From Gavia stellata (taxonomy: Eukaryota; Chordata; Aves; Gaviiformes; Gaviidae), in contig NC_082597.1 in the NCBI RefSeq assembly GCF_030936135.1, forward strand, positions 74,630,495 to 74,694,494: a stretch of 64,000 nt of DNA, given 5' to 3'. A program made the position numbers and the translations under genes. This document shows, in pieces, positions 24,433 through 36,350 of this stretch (positions are counted from its first letter, which is position 1; each line of letters starts with the position of its first letter). Under the pieces are notes generated by a model. That model saw nothing but the letters and a program-made list of their open reading frames with translations. It did no database searches and was not told the origin of the DNA.

Positions 24433-26719
24433 GTTGCTCAGACAGATACTTATTCCTGCTAGTGAACCCAGCTGTTAATATGCATATTTGTTCACAGCCC
24501 AAAAGAAGATTTAAAGCAGCAGTAATACCCTATTTGGTCCAGCATCATGAATGATAGCATAGCAACAATAACATTAATCAGTGACAAAGTTTAAAATATC
24601 TTTTATTTTTGCCACTCAAAGTAATTCTCCACCTGCAATATCCTAACACAAGCATGTACTTCTCAAGTGAAGCAGCCATAAATAAGGATACTGAACGACA
24701 CAACTTACAAAACCTTGGCATGAAGAAGTGATATCAGTAGCCTCCATCTCACCAATTCATTGATGCAATCCATATATTATTTCTTGTAAGCTGAATTTCT
24801 CAGCCATCTCCCCTGCCAGTTTTCTCTGGCCTCCCTTGCTGAGGACCAGGTTATACAAAGTAAGAGGTAATATTTACAGCTCTCGCACTGCACGCACACA
24901 CCCCAGAATAGATATTAACCAGCAACTTATTAAAATCTCGGTCTTTCTGATTCACAACCCATAAAGCCAGCTGCAGCAGGTTTTGCTGATCTTAGCCACA
25001 GAAAATAGGCTAGGAGGAATTCTGCAATGCTACCTTGCACCTCAAGCCAAAGCCAGCTAAACATTGAGATAAACCCTTTTATCCCAAATATTCTTGTTTT
25101 ATTTAGGGTGACCTATGAGGTTACTTTTTGTCTTCCTATTTCCTCCTCAAACTTTTGCATAATCAGCTGGGCTAGGTGAAGGTTGGGTACAGATCTTTAG
25201 TTTCATGTTAGCACAACATAAATAGCAGCAGTTGAGTTTTATTCAGAGAGTAGTTCTGGGACTAAATGTGCACTCATACTGGAGAATTATCTCCTGCATG
25301 CATTTCTATTTTTTCCTCTCAACTTTTTGGCCTAGAGAATCATAAGCAGTTGAAATGAATCCTACATCTAATGAATAAATACTCTTCCAAAACATGAAGC
25401 TCAGAACTTGCAAGTAGACCTGGTTTTGGGACACTGTAGCAAGCTGCCCTGAACGCTGCTGGATCTCCAATTAGACATTCAGACAAAAATATCCAAAATC
25501 ACTGCTGCTTTTGATAATGTATGCCAGAGAAGCAATAAACTAAATTAACTATGACACTTTCATTAGGAAGTCTCCATTTTTTTCTCAGCTGCAAACTGAT
25601 TATTTGCAGCAAACCTCTGATTTATTCTTGCCACTCTATTCAACATCTTCCCCTCATCATCTTGGATGCTCCCTTTATTTCATGTCCCCATTTTTCAGCC
25701 CTCCACTGTCCCCCACATCAGTACACCTTTTCTTTAGTCACTCTTTTTTCCATTCTCTTTCCCATAATCCTTCCCTCATCTTTCTCCTCCAACTCCTCTC
25801 ATCAGAGAGACACACTCTTCTTTCTGATCCCTGCAAATGAAGATCCTTTCTTTAACTCTTCCCCCTGTACACCACTACCTTAGACAACTCCTCTGTTACT
25901 CCTCCTCCACTACCTTAGACAACTACTTTATTGTGCCACAAACATGAGTATTCACATAGGTTAAGATTAGGGTAAAACATTTTCTTAGTCTAGTGCATAA
26001 AATACTTCATTGTTGTGCAGTATTATTAGATACAATTTGATTAGTTTTGTTTGTTTTAACCTGCTTCTGAAATCTTGGTACTAATCAGCATCTGCAGTGA
26101 GAGTGTGCTTTATTTGGGCCAGAGTTACAAGTAGTCACGCATCTCCAGTACACAGAGCAGGGAAAAGCTTTTGTTTCGTGTAAAGCTCTACCAGTCTGAC
26201 ACCTGCATGACAACTTAATTCACCCACTGCTGCAAGTTAGTCTCCTTCTCTAGCTTTTAGACACATCCAGTTGCACAATCCAAAGGGGTAAAGACTAGCT
26301 GGTAGATCACTAGTCATCATTTTTCCAAGCCTGAAAATAAGTTTTACCTTAAAAGCTTAAACTAATTTTGTAACAAGAGCCAGAGGAAGCCCAGCGAGTC
26401 CATCTTAAGAGGCCAGATCAACACTGTAGCTTGGAGCAACTCAAGTTTGGTAGGTGAGATCCATTTCAGTCCCCACCAGCTCTCACAAGATCTCTCACAG
26501 TATTAACCACAGCCCAGAGAAAACTAGGGCAGCAGTTGCTCACAAGCTGAAGCTTCAGACCAACTTTCAGAGAACATCTTAAGTATTTAAAAGGTCAAAT
26601 AAATTAGTTTTGTTGGTCTCAGTCCCTCCATGGTCTTTTCTTGTTGTTATTACACTGATAAAATCTGGGGAAGATATGCTGCTGTTTTCATAGTGCAACA
26701 TGATTGGCAAACCCCCCAC

Positions 26720-26900
26720 TTTAGAGAAGTGTAGGTTGTAGCACGCATGACTAACGATTAATGATGCTCATTAAAAAATGAAGTTCTGATGAAATTCATT
26801 AATGCTTGGCTTGAGTCTTGCTAACAGTTACGCAACATTAAGAGCAAGGCAATTACAGATCTTGGCTGCAACTCATTGAGAGATAAAAGAATACCCTTTT
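26720..26900. promoter_or_regulatory. Motif-dense block, candidate enhancer
   Basis: ACGATTAATGATGCTCATTA, then GAAATTCATTAATGCTTGG and GGCAATTACAGATC, pack several homeodomain-type ATTA cores into about 180 bp. No repeat was seen here. Confidence 0.25.
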
Positions 26901-29367
26901 TCCTGTTTAACTCAATGTATGACATGCTGTACTACAAAAATAAGCTGTCTTGAAAAGCTACTTCAACAATGAGACAGTCTGCAGCTCCATTGCCACCTGC
27001 GGGTAAGTGCTGGAGTCTATCATCCTGCTCTGTTTCACAGGACACAGAGAAACAAAGGTATCAACAGAAAATAATGACAACAAAGCAAGAGCTGTGCTTC
27101 TGACTTGGCCCAGTCAGTCAAAGTCATTTGAAGTAGACACTACCTTTGGCTTCTCAGGTGACTGCTACCATTTGAACAGTTTTATATATTGCTCCTTTTG
27201 CAATCCTAAAACTTTGAAAACCAGATGAGCAGCTTTATTCTAAATAGCATGGCAAGAGACTGGGATGAGGATGAACTGCAGATTAATTGTAGGGAATATT
27301 AACAGGGGATGGGAAGGAAACGAATCACAAGTCAAGTAGCTTAAGTCTGGAGTCTCAAGGAAGGCTTCCAAAAGAGTATGCAACAAGAGGTTCACAGTCC
27401 TGTCTCAAAGCCAGCTCCCGATGAAAGAAATGTTTTTGCCCCTATGTGTCAGCAATAAAAGCACACTGTAGGGCTTAAAAAAAAGCCTTTTCTACCTGTT
27501 CAGTAGCAAGTGCAGATTCTGAAAGGGGACTATTGGCAGCGCACACCCGTGGATGTGCATAAAACACATTCTAGTGCACTCTCATGCAGCTTGACTCTGC
27601 AGTGCTAATGGGAGTAAAGCCTTCTATTTAATAGATCTGTTAACCTACGAACATTCTATGTAACACAAATCAGCTTTCCATTGTTATTAAGGGTAAATGT
27701 GCTATTCTGAATTCACTCAGGGAAACTCCTAGGAATGCACATTTTATATAGTAGACATTTAAATACATTACATCTTGAAGTCCATTACACATGCCATTGT
27801 TTTCCCTCCTATTGCATGTCTGTAGTTTCCTCTTTATCTTGAGGAAAATAAATAGCCTATTCAGGACTGTATTTTCTTGGGTAGCCTCAAAAAACACACT
27901 CTATTACTTCCCACTGACAATTTCTAGCTCAGTAAGCGCTTGCTCTGCGTTTTCTGGCCAAGTTGTGAACGAAGGATTTTTACCTGGAGAAGAAAAGAAA
28001 GATTCCATTTTACAATGGGTTAGTTCATCAGCACAGGAGATCTTTTCACCATTACAACAGTGAACAAAGACTAGCCACAACTTAGCCCCTGTGGAAAGTT
28101 TGGAGGGTTTGGGCAGTGCATGCCAGAGAAACACGGACTCTTGGCTCTAAGCAGCAATTCAGTAGGGACAAGTAACCCTAGATATCCAGTCATAGTCTAA
28201 GTATTTTCTATTAAATTGAAAAACAATCCTTCAACTCACCCATTCTGTAGTAGTAGTACTTGAGCGGCAAAAAGCCCAATGGAAATAGGCCACACATTTA
28301 GGTCAATGAGAGCCAGCAATGCTTGGAGCATTTTAGAATCTCGGGCCACAGAAACTGCACATATAGAGTATTACTGTGTGATCATTACACTTCCAGAAGA
28401 CAGAGTTAAAAGGTGGAGGCCTTGCACATTAAGAAGGAATTTTTATATCCAGAAACCTATTTAAGCAAAGACACATGGGTTCAAGCCTTCAGTCTCCTAC
28501 AATACTGGCTCAATGCTTTTTCTTAACCAAAGATTAATCTACTTTTGCACTCGGCAGAAGGTTTTTTAAGGTTTTGCTTTATTTGCTTGTTCTATGTGTC
28601 CCTTACTACACATACACAAAACTCTGGTAAATCCTTAATCAAGCTCACTATGAACAAGACCAAAATTTCATATTTGGTGTATGCAGTAAAGGCCCGTTGT
28701 CAGTGACAAGGATGGCAGGTTCATAATGGAGTGCACACTGTGGCCCAAACAATGTTTTCCTCAAATTCACTGCAGGCAACGGTAGAGGGTAACTCAAGCC
28801 CAAGTAAAATCTGTATCTTGGTGAAATCATTCTCTTTAGGGTGCACAACCAAGATGAAGGAAGCAGAGTTTTGATATACATAACATCCCAGTTAATGCCC
28901 AAGCAAGTATTTAACATTGTGCCACTAGCACTGGGTGCACAGCCTTTCTTCAGCATCACGCATCAGCCTGCAAAATGGGTCCCACAGTTAACGCAGCTCT
29001 TATTACGCTTAAATTAAAACTTCAGAGCAGCCCATGACTTTGCATGTCCATCCTCTGATTCCTCAACGACAGTAAATCCTACTGACAGCCATGTTCCATC
29101 CAATTCCTGCCTCCCAGATGTGACACTTTAGTGGTCAATGACCAAGCCTATCTAAGATGCAAAACTGTTAAGAGTTAACTTTGTGCAAGCCAAATACTGG
29201 CTCAAAGTATTTATTTTCAGCTGCGCCATTAATCCCAGAAAGAGGTACACCTTTTAACACAAGTCAAAAGCCATTAAGAACTCTTAAATATTCCATCTCA
29301 AGTACTTTCAAACCTGGGGAAAGCAAAATCATCACAATATATGCTAGCAGCGCAGTTAGAAACAAAC

Positions 29368-29373
29368 TTTATT
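29368..29373 (-). terminator. Candidate polyadenylation signal AATAAA
   Basis: A minus-strand AATAAA lies in the context CAACAATAAAGTTTG, followed by T-rich sequence. It is a candidate distal polyadenylation site for ETNK1. Other AATAAA hexamers exist between here and the stop codon, so the choice is tentative. Confidence 0.3.
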
Positions 29374-32300
29374 GTTGCAGTTTGAAATTATTTACACAAT
29401 ATAAATCTCTTGGAAAGGTACATTACTTCATTTAATCAGTGGTAGAAAGCCTTATAATAGCTTCAATAACATTTAATTGAAAAGAAATACAATTCACTCC
29501 AAGGGATAAATGATGCATCTAAACTCCACAAGACACAAGAAGGGTCATGGGGACATTCGGGGGAATGACAGTGCTAGAAGATGACAAAAGCGTATTTGTA
29601 AATTGAGCTTATTTTATTCACAGGACATAAACGGACTCATGTTTAAAAGAGCACTGAAAAATATGCAGTAACAAAATAAATGACACAAAATGGAATATAT
29701 CCCTAATATGCTATGGCCCTGTTTCTGCAAGTATTTAAAGGGTTTTAGATAGCTGGATTAAGAGGCTTGAAACAGAACCAATGAAACTAATTTTAAGTCA
29801 TGTTTTAGAAAGATTGGATACATTCTCGGTGCTGAGACTACTCAAAGCACTTGTGTACAAAGCAGCATTATTAACTATCACAGACTGCATCTGAGATACA
29901 AAATGTTAAAAGGAACATTTCTACAAAAAAATTCTTTCACACACTGAAGACTTGACACCTACCATTTTTTGATAACACTTAAGAATTATTACTACCAAAA
30001 GCTTAGAAACATACACTTTTTTCCAGTTCACGCTGCGTTTTATGGCATTGTATACATTTTTCATGTTTCTCTTCCATGGTCTCTTTCATCTTGTTCTGCA
30101 TGGATCTCTATGTGGGGAAAAAAAACACTTAACATAGAAAAAAATGAAGTTGCAATACCACAAAAATAGGGTGGTGCACTATCTGAAGTTATTTCAGCAT
30201 TTATTTTCAAAGTTTGTTAGATTTCAAGTACTCGTTTCCTTTCAAAATATTCACACAACTTTTAAATTCCACTGAGTTTTCTCTGTGTCGTCTCTCTATA
30301 AGCATTAAATCAAACATATTTGGGAAGCCCATGAATTAGCATTCCACACCACAGGGAACCTGAGACAGCAGCTCAACGATTTTAGAAAGCTACAGAAACA
30401 GCCAACATATAATCTTGAACCAGAAGTTTGGTAATCTAGTGAAGTCTGGCCACCTGTTCTGAGATCATAATGGGCTTCAGGGCCATTCCAGTCAGTTTTC
30501 TGACATTTCACAATAATAATAAACCCCTTTATTAAAAGAATCTGGTGCAGACCACCACCTATACTATTAAATACACTGAAAAGCCCAACACACACTTAAG
30601 TGTTACAAAATAATCAACTGCATAGGAGTTTTTTAAATAATCTTTTGGAACGTTTCTTCCCTCTCTCCCCAAGCTGACTGGTTTCCTAATCACAGGAACT
30701 TTATCTCTACAGATCAGACCAATTGGAAAAGTCACTTTAAAAAAAAAAATCAAACAATGCTTTTTCTCCAGCGTCTCACCACATCACTTCAATGGAGAAC
30801 CTCCATGCAACTGGCACGTGCAAACATTTTGCACCTTTTCCTTTCCGCTCCAGAGTTCTATAAGCCACAAAGTGGTTTCTTCTGACACATCCCATCTGGA
30901 TTTTTGTGGTTTCTCACTGCTGAGAGCCCCTTAAAAGTTGTGTGGTTGGCTGACAGAACACCTACCTTGCACGAGACTAAAGGTCATGGCTTTTCATGTC
31001 TTTCACAACTAATGAAAAAAAATCAGCTTGCAGCCCACAATAATAAAGAGGGAGGGGAAAAGAATCACCTGCAAGACTGCTCAACATCAGCCTTGCATTA
31101 CCTCAACGTTTGATCAAATGCTTTCTGTTCTACTACTGTAATTACAACCTGACTGGTGTGGAAGTGATAATAGGAGACAGTAGCTAATTCCAGTAGTTTA
31201 GTAATCTAGCACACTTTAGAAGGCATTCAAGAACACAGTAAACAATACAAAAACATTAAAACAAGGACAGCCACCTCAAACGCAGACAGGTAAGATGTGG
31301 TCAACCTCCTGCAAACTACAGGAAGGATTACCCCAAGCAAGATATTCTATTCCACTGCGTTATAGAACAAAGTTTTGTTTAATCAGAAAGTTACCCAAAT
31401 TTGTTTTAAGATTTCTTTCAGCAGGAGTAACAAAAGAGTATTTTGTAAGCTTTTGTTAGCTACCAAAGGCTTTAAAAAAATCTGAACTTCATTTTGAAAC
31501 AAGCCTTACCCTTTACAATTTGCTTTTGTTCTTAAACTATGCAAGTAAGCAAGCATATCCAACACCTTGCTACATCAAAAGCTTAAGCTTGAGTTCCCAC
31601 GTAAATTATTTCCTTTTACTTATATTTACTGAGCCCATCCCTCCTCTTGACTAATACTTCTTGATAAACGCACTTCCCAGGACCCTAGTAACTTAAGGTG
31701 TCAGCATTGATAAGCATGCATACCTTTCATCCCGTGCAGGTAAAGGTGACAGGATATACAAACTCTATCAATTTGTCAGATGGACAGTGAGATCTGCACA
31801 CCAGTATTTTCCAGCAGTTAAACACAGCAGTGACAAGAATAAAATAACAGCTTGAAGGACCCTAAGGAGTTCAACACAACGACAGTGAAAGACAACAGTA
31901 ATGAAATACAGTCAGGCATTTATTTGGGGAAAACTATGCTTCATTATGTCTATGCTTCCAAGCCTCTTCAGAAAGGGACTTCCTACACAGAAAAATCTGA
32001 TAAGATTACATGTACTGACAAAACACAATTTTAGTCAAAAAGAAAATAGTTATGATTAAGTATGGAAAGGAAGCTTTTTATGTTCTTATTTCCCCTAACA
32101 AAGTAGGGTTGGGGGCACGGAGAGGAGGTGGAAGGAATGGTACACAGGGAAAATACCTCAGGTTAAGTTTCAAATAGTCTAAAGGGGCTACCAATAGTTC
32201 TAGTGTTGAGAAAAGTGACTGGCAGAACTACTTCAGCGATTTGGGCATTTATTATAAGCATTTACAAGTTCGCAACTGAGCCTATTATAAGGCTATATCC

Positions 32301-34650
32301 ACCAAAAGCATTTAAGTTGGTGGACTTCGACCACAACTAACTCAATTGCTGTCACCACAGGAGCGCACACTTCAACAGTACTTCAATTCAACATGCTTAT
32401 GTTTAGAAGTCACCAGCATTCAAGAATGTATAGGAAATTTTCGGAAGTTTAAGTAAACAATTTTAACAGCCTTCCTTATATCACAGGTACTACATGTACC
32501 TCTGACACAGTTTGCCCTATTATTAGAATAGATTCTCTCTTCATCTTAGTACTGTATAAATTCCTTTATTCCCAGAATCATTCCCAAGAGCAAGATGTCA
32601 AAAAGCTAACAGGGCAAAAAAAGACACTGGATGCCCAAGGCATGGATACCTTAACATAAAACTATTATGCTCTGTTACAGGTCAAGTTAACAAAAGAAGT
32701 CCGCACACAGAATTAGATTTCTTCTTTACATCAAAATTTCTACAAAATAGGAGAGAATACAATGCAATACACAAGTCCATAAATGCAAGATACAGTACAA
32801 TTCACACTAATTTACAAATGGTTATTTACACTGTTGTATATACATATACAGTCAGACCTGGTTAATGCAAATTTGGTAAGTCCTTTTAAAATGCAAATCA
32901 AGATATGCAAATGAAGAAATTTAAAATTATGTGAGAAGAGACTAGTTATCATTCAGAAATCTTTAATGCTTAGGTGACTTAAGAAATTAGGCATGGATTA
33001 GCCAGATCCAACTGCAGAAATGAGAAGAAAAAAATTCACACTATTCTGCTTTACAAAAGCAACCAGGCCACTATGGTCTATTGACTTGATGCTATATATG
33101 CAAGAATGCCATTACTAATAATCCTCTTTATATTTACAATACAGGTTTAACTACAGTAAGAATTATTAATTTTGGCATTCGTGCCCTTAGCTTAACATAA
33201 AGGCAACAAAAGATCTTCTTGGCAAGTCACAGTCAAAACTACTTAAGGATGTTTCTAGAGCTCAGTCATTTTTTGTCTTCCTTCAAATATCTTAACATTG
33301 CTATTAAAGAGACTGAGATAAATTAATTGAAACAAGTACATGTTCTCTAGTTCGGTGCTCTAATACTTAACTTACATTCAGAATGTCCTGTATTCACAGT
33401 TTCAAGCTACCTTATAATCTGCAATGCTATTGCAAGCTACCGCTTCAAACTTAACACATCTGTAGATACTCCTTAGCAAGTTGAGAATATCTGAGTGCTA
33501 CTGGCTCAAACGGATGTGGAACAAGGCTCAAGGTAACTGGCATTTCATTTTGGAAAATGTTTTACAGTATTTCCTCAGAACTTATCAGGAATTGTTTTAA
33601 CCTGCACCTGTCTTGAAAGAAAGCTGATACAAAGCAGCATTTAAGTGTGTAAAATGAATTTCAACATGCAAAATGAAAGCCTCTACTAGTATTGCAAAGT
33701 CAACCACTGTAACCTCTGATAATCCTTGTGCTTCTTCGAAGTGGCTCAGGAAAAGCTTGCAGTATTTACTATCTTCTTCAAAGTGCTTTTACAGGATTCA
33801 GTGGAACTTCACAAGAATGACATTGAGCTGCACTCATGAAGAGCTTTGGTTCTGCAGAAGCAAGCTTCTACTCCTACAGTTATTGCTACTTGAGCTATAC
33901 AAACAAAAATACTACTAAAAAAAATTATACTAACTCCAAACTTAAATAGTACTGGTACCTGAAAAGGGAACACGATTGCCAACTGTTGGGAAAGTTAGAA
34001 TCTGTCAAGCGTTGGATTTCCCAAGACCAGGTAAACTTCACAGCCTTTTTCAAATATTTCACAAACACAAAGCAACCCTGCCAAAAATAAAGCCACCACT
34101 TGAGGAAAATGGTAGTAAGAGTCCAAAAATCTTTATAAATCTTACTTCCAAGCAGATCTTGCTGAACTTAAAGGGACTACCACGAGAGCAGGGTATTATT
34201 CAACATATGCCAATAATGTCAACAGGGAGAATGTACAGAAAATTAAAGTCTTCAGTGCTTTCATGAGCTCTAGCAACATCCTTGATAACTGCTACAAAAG
34301 AAAATATAAATGTCTATTTTAGCTATTTGTTTCTATTTAACTATCAAGAGAATTTGTCCAGTATAGTAGCCTCCAGCTAACAGATGCTAACAAAAATTAT
34401 TACCTAATTTCAAGTTACAAAATATCCCAGGTCCCCCAACTGTATTAGAATTTTTAAGGTTTTGACTGAAGGAAATAAAAAAATTGGAAACATTCAGAGA
34501 TGAATATAAACAAGTTAAGAGGAAAAAAATCCCAAACCTTGCTTTTGTAAAATAACAGAATGCCATTCAAAATGGTCTTTCAAGGTGAAAGTTTTTCATT
34601 CACATCAATTTTCTTTGTCCTGAATTAATCCAAGCTTTTGTAAAGCACAG

Positions 34651-34692
34651 ATGTATATGTGTGTGTATATATATACACACATACACACACAC
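34651..34692. repeat. TG/TA/CA microsatellite with a 22-bp perfect palindrome
   Basis: A (TG)n tract passes through (TA)n into (CA)n. Positions 34660-34681 form an exact palindrome centred in the TA run. It lies in the probable ETNK1 3' UTR, where RNA could fold into a hairpin. Confidence 0.9.
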
Positions 34693-36277
34693 CATGTGCC
34701 ATAAAGCAATTTTGAATAAATATCTTTGCTGAAGTCTGTACAACAGACTCCCCATAATATTTACTCTTCAGGTAAGTTTGTGTTTGCACATGTATATGCA
34801 CACAGACTTTGTACATGTGGGCACTTATGTGACCAAAGTGCAAAGTTTTTTCAGACTATAATCAGAGTTGTGTACATGCCTGCCCAACTCCACACTGCAT
34901 TGTTGGGTTTTATTTTTCTGTTGTGGGTTTCTTCCCCTCCCGCCCCCCACGCCCATTCAGATTTAAAGCCTCTTTTCCACTCAAACTTATACATTGTTTT
35001 GTTAAGTAAACATTTTCTGTTCAATTCACATTTTGTAATCCAGACCATTCTTGGTATAATAGCTTTAAGAAGTAAGAAAACATGTCTGATGATCAAAGCC
35101 CCATTGTTCAAGTCATATACTTTTCCGTATTATCCTTCAAACTGGAGACTTTGAAAAGTAATTTGTTGCCACAGAAAAAAAACCAAAACCAAAAACCCCA
35201 AACTAAAAACAGGCATACCAGAATCTGCAACTACAGGACCAAGCATTTAAGACTAGAATCCAATGTTAGAAGATGACAAAGCAGAAAGATGTCAACAATA
35301 CACAAACTGTAAACCGAAGTGTCTTGCTTCCCAGTGCAACAGGATCTCTGTTCACTAATCTTCAATTCAATAGTCCATTCTGTTAAGATACTGCTGAAGC
35401 ACATCAAATATAGACACCAGAATAGTGTTCAAATTTAGAATCAAGTTTCAAAAAGGAATATAGATTTGTAATAGTGGTCTTTTTCTTTAAAAGTACACAT
35501 AAACAAGCAGCTTTCCCACACAAGTTAGATGGTACATTGTCCATCTAACACTATGATGGTACATACCCTCAAAGAATCTGATGGCCACGGAACTTTCACA
35601 TTTCTACAGCTTAACGCATCAAGAATGAAAAATTAAAATGTTATTTATCATTTCAGCAAGCTGGTTGATTCTTATAAAAAAGAAAAATACCATCATTTGG
35701 AAAGCTACCTTTTTCTTTTTTAAAAAAAGAGGGGAAAAAATAAAGATCACCCTAACCTTTTTCCCTAGTTACAGCACACTGGTGATCTCACAAGTCTATT
35801 ATCGCTCATATTTTGCTTGTATACATCTAAAAGGTTAATATTCTCTGACCATGTTTTCTTTAATATAAGTTAATGCAACTTCAATAAAATAATTTGTTAA
35901 ACGAATCCTTTGGAAAAACTTCACTGTCTGCACCCAACTTTTACAAAAACCAATGAAAGCAGCAATGGAATCATGTTAAACTTATAATAAATAATTCACA
36001 TACAACATATGTTAAATTACAAAGAAGGATTAAATTGCCATTTCTACAACTTTTTATAGATTTAGCAAGTTTCTAATCCATTTTGTATCAACAGCAGTAC
36101 ATATGCTATTCATATTAAATTTAACATTGAAGGACTGTTTAGAGGCATTATTTATAAAGCAAGAACCACCAAGTGAGCATTACGGAACTTCAACAAATGA
36201 TTAGCTTTTTTTGCAGTATCTGTTCTCAGAAAAGATTCAGAGGTTGTCTATCCACTTGGTAAGTTTCTTTCTCTTCA

Positions 36278-36350
36278 TTACTCAGGAAGAGTTAATGTCA
36301 TGACCTCCAGCTTCATTTTGAAATACTGATTAAACCGAACAATTGCATAC
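36278..36350 (-). CDS. ETNK1: ETNK1 exon 8, C-terminus and stop
   Basis: The acceptor TTTGAATAG|G follows a CT-rich tract. The exon encodes YAIVRFNQYFKMK and a tail ending LPE, then TAA at 36280-36278. The final residues are the least conserved part of the protein, and the length matches the usual end of ETNK1. Confidence 0.94.

Larger units (their letters stand above)
22811..29349. other. Intergenic, AT-rich
   Basis: Two MIR-like scraps and the motif-dense block at 26720-26900 are the only features I can name. A pyrimidine-rich stretch (about 25620-25900) creates two overlapping open frames without recognisable protein features. Confidence 0.6.
29350..36277 (-). other. ETNK1: Probable ETNK1 3' UTR (long form; end uncertain)
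   Basis: The AT-rich sequence beyond the stop codon carries no recognisable gene or young repeat. Several minus-strand AATAAA hexamers occur in it, for example at 34917-34912 and 29373-29368. The lower one lies about 20 bases before a plausible cleavage point near 29350 and is my preferred end for a long 3' UTR. Shorter ends at earlier hexamers are equally possible. The call rests on absence of repeats and on hexamers, not on transcript data. Confidence 0.35.

Noticed and set aside
25551..25883. 110-codon serine- and proline-rich open frame
   Set aside because: The stretch is almost all pyrimidine, which removes stop codons. The protein is low complexity and a second frame is open over the same bases.
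34726..35154. 142-codon open frame in the probable 3' UTR
   Set aside because: It is opposite in direction to ETNK1, partly overlaps microsatellite-derived sequence and has no domain signature.
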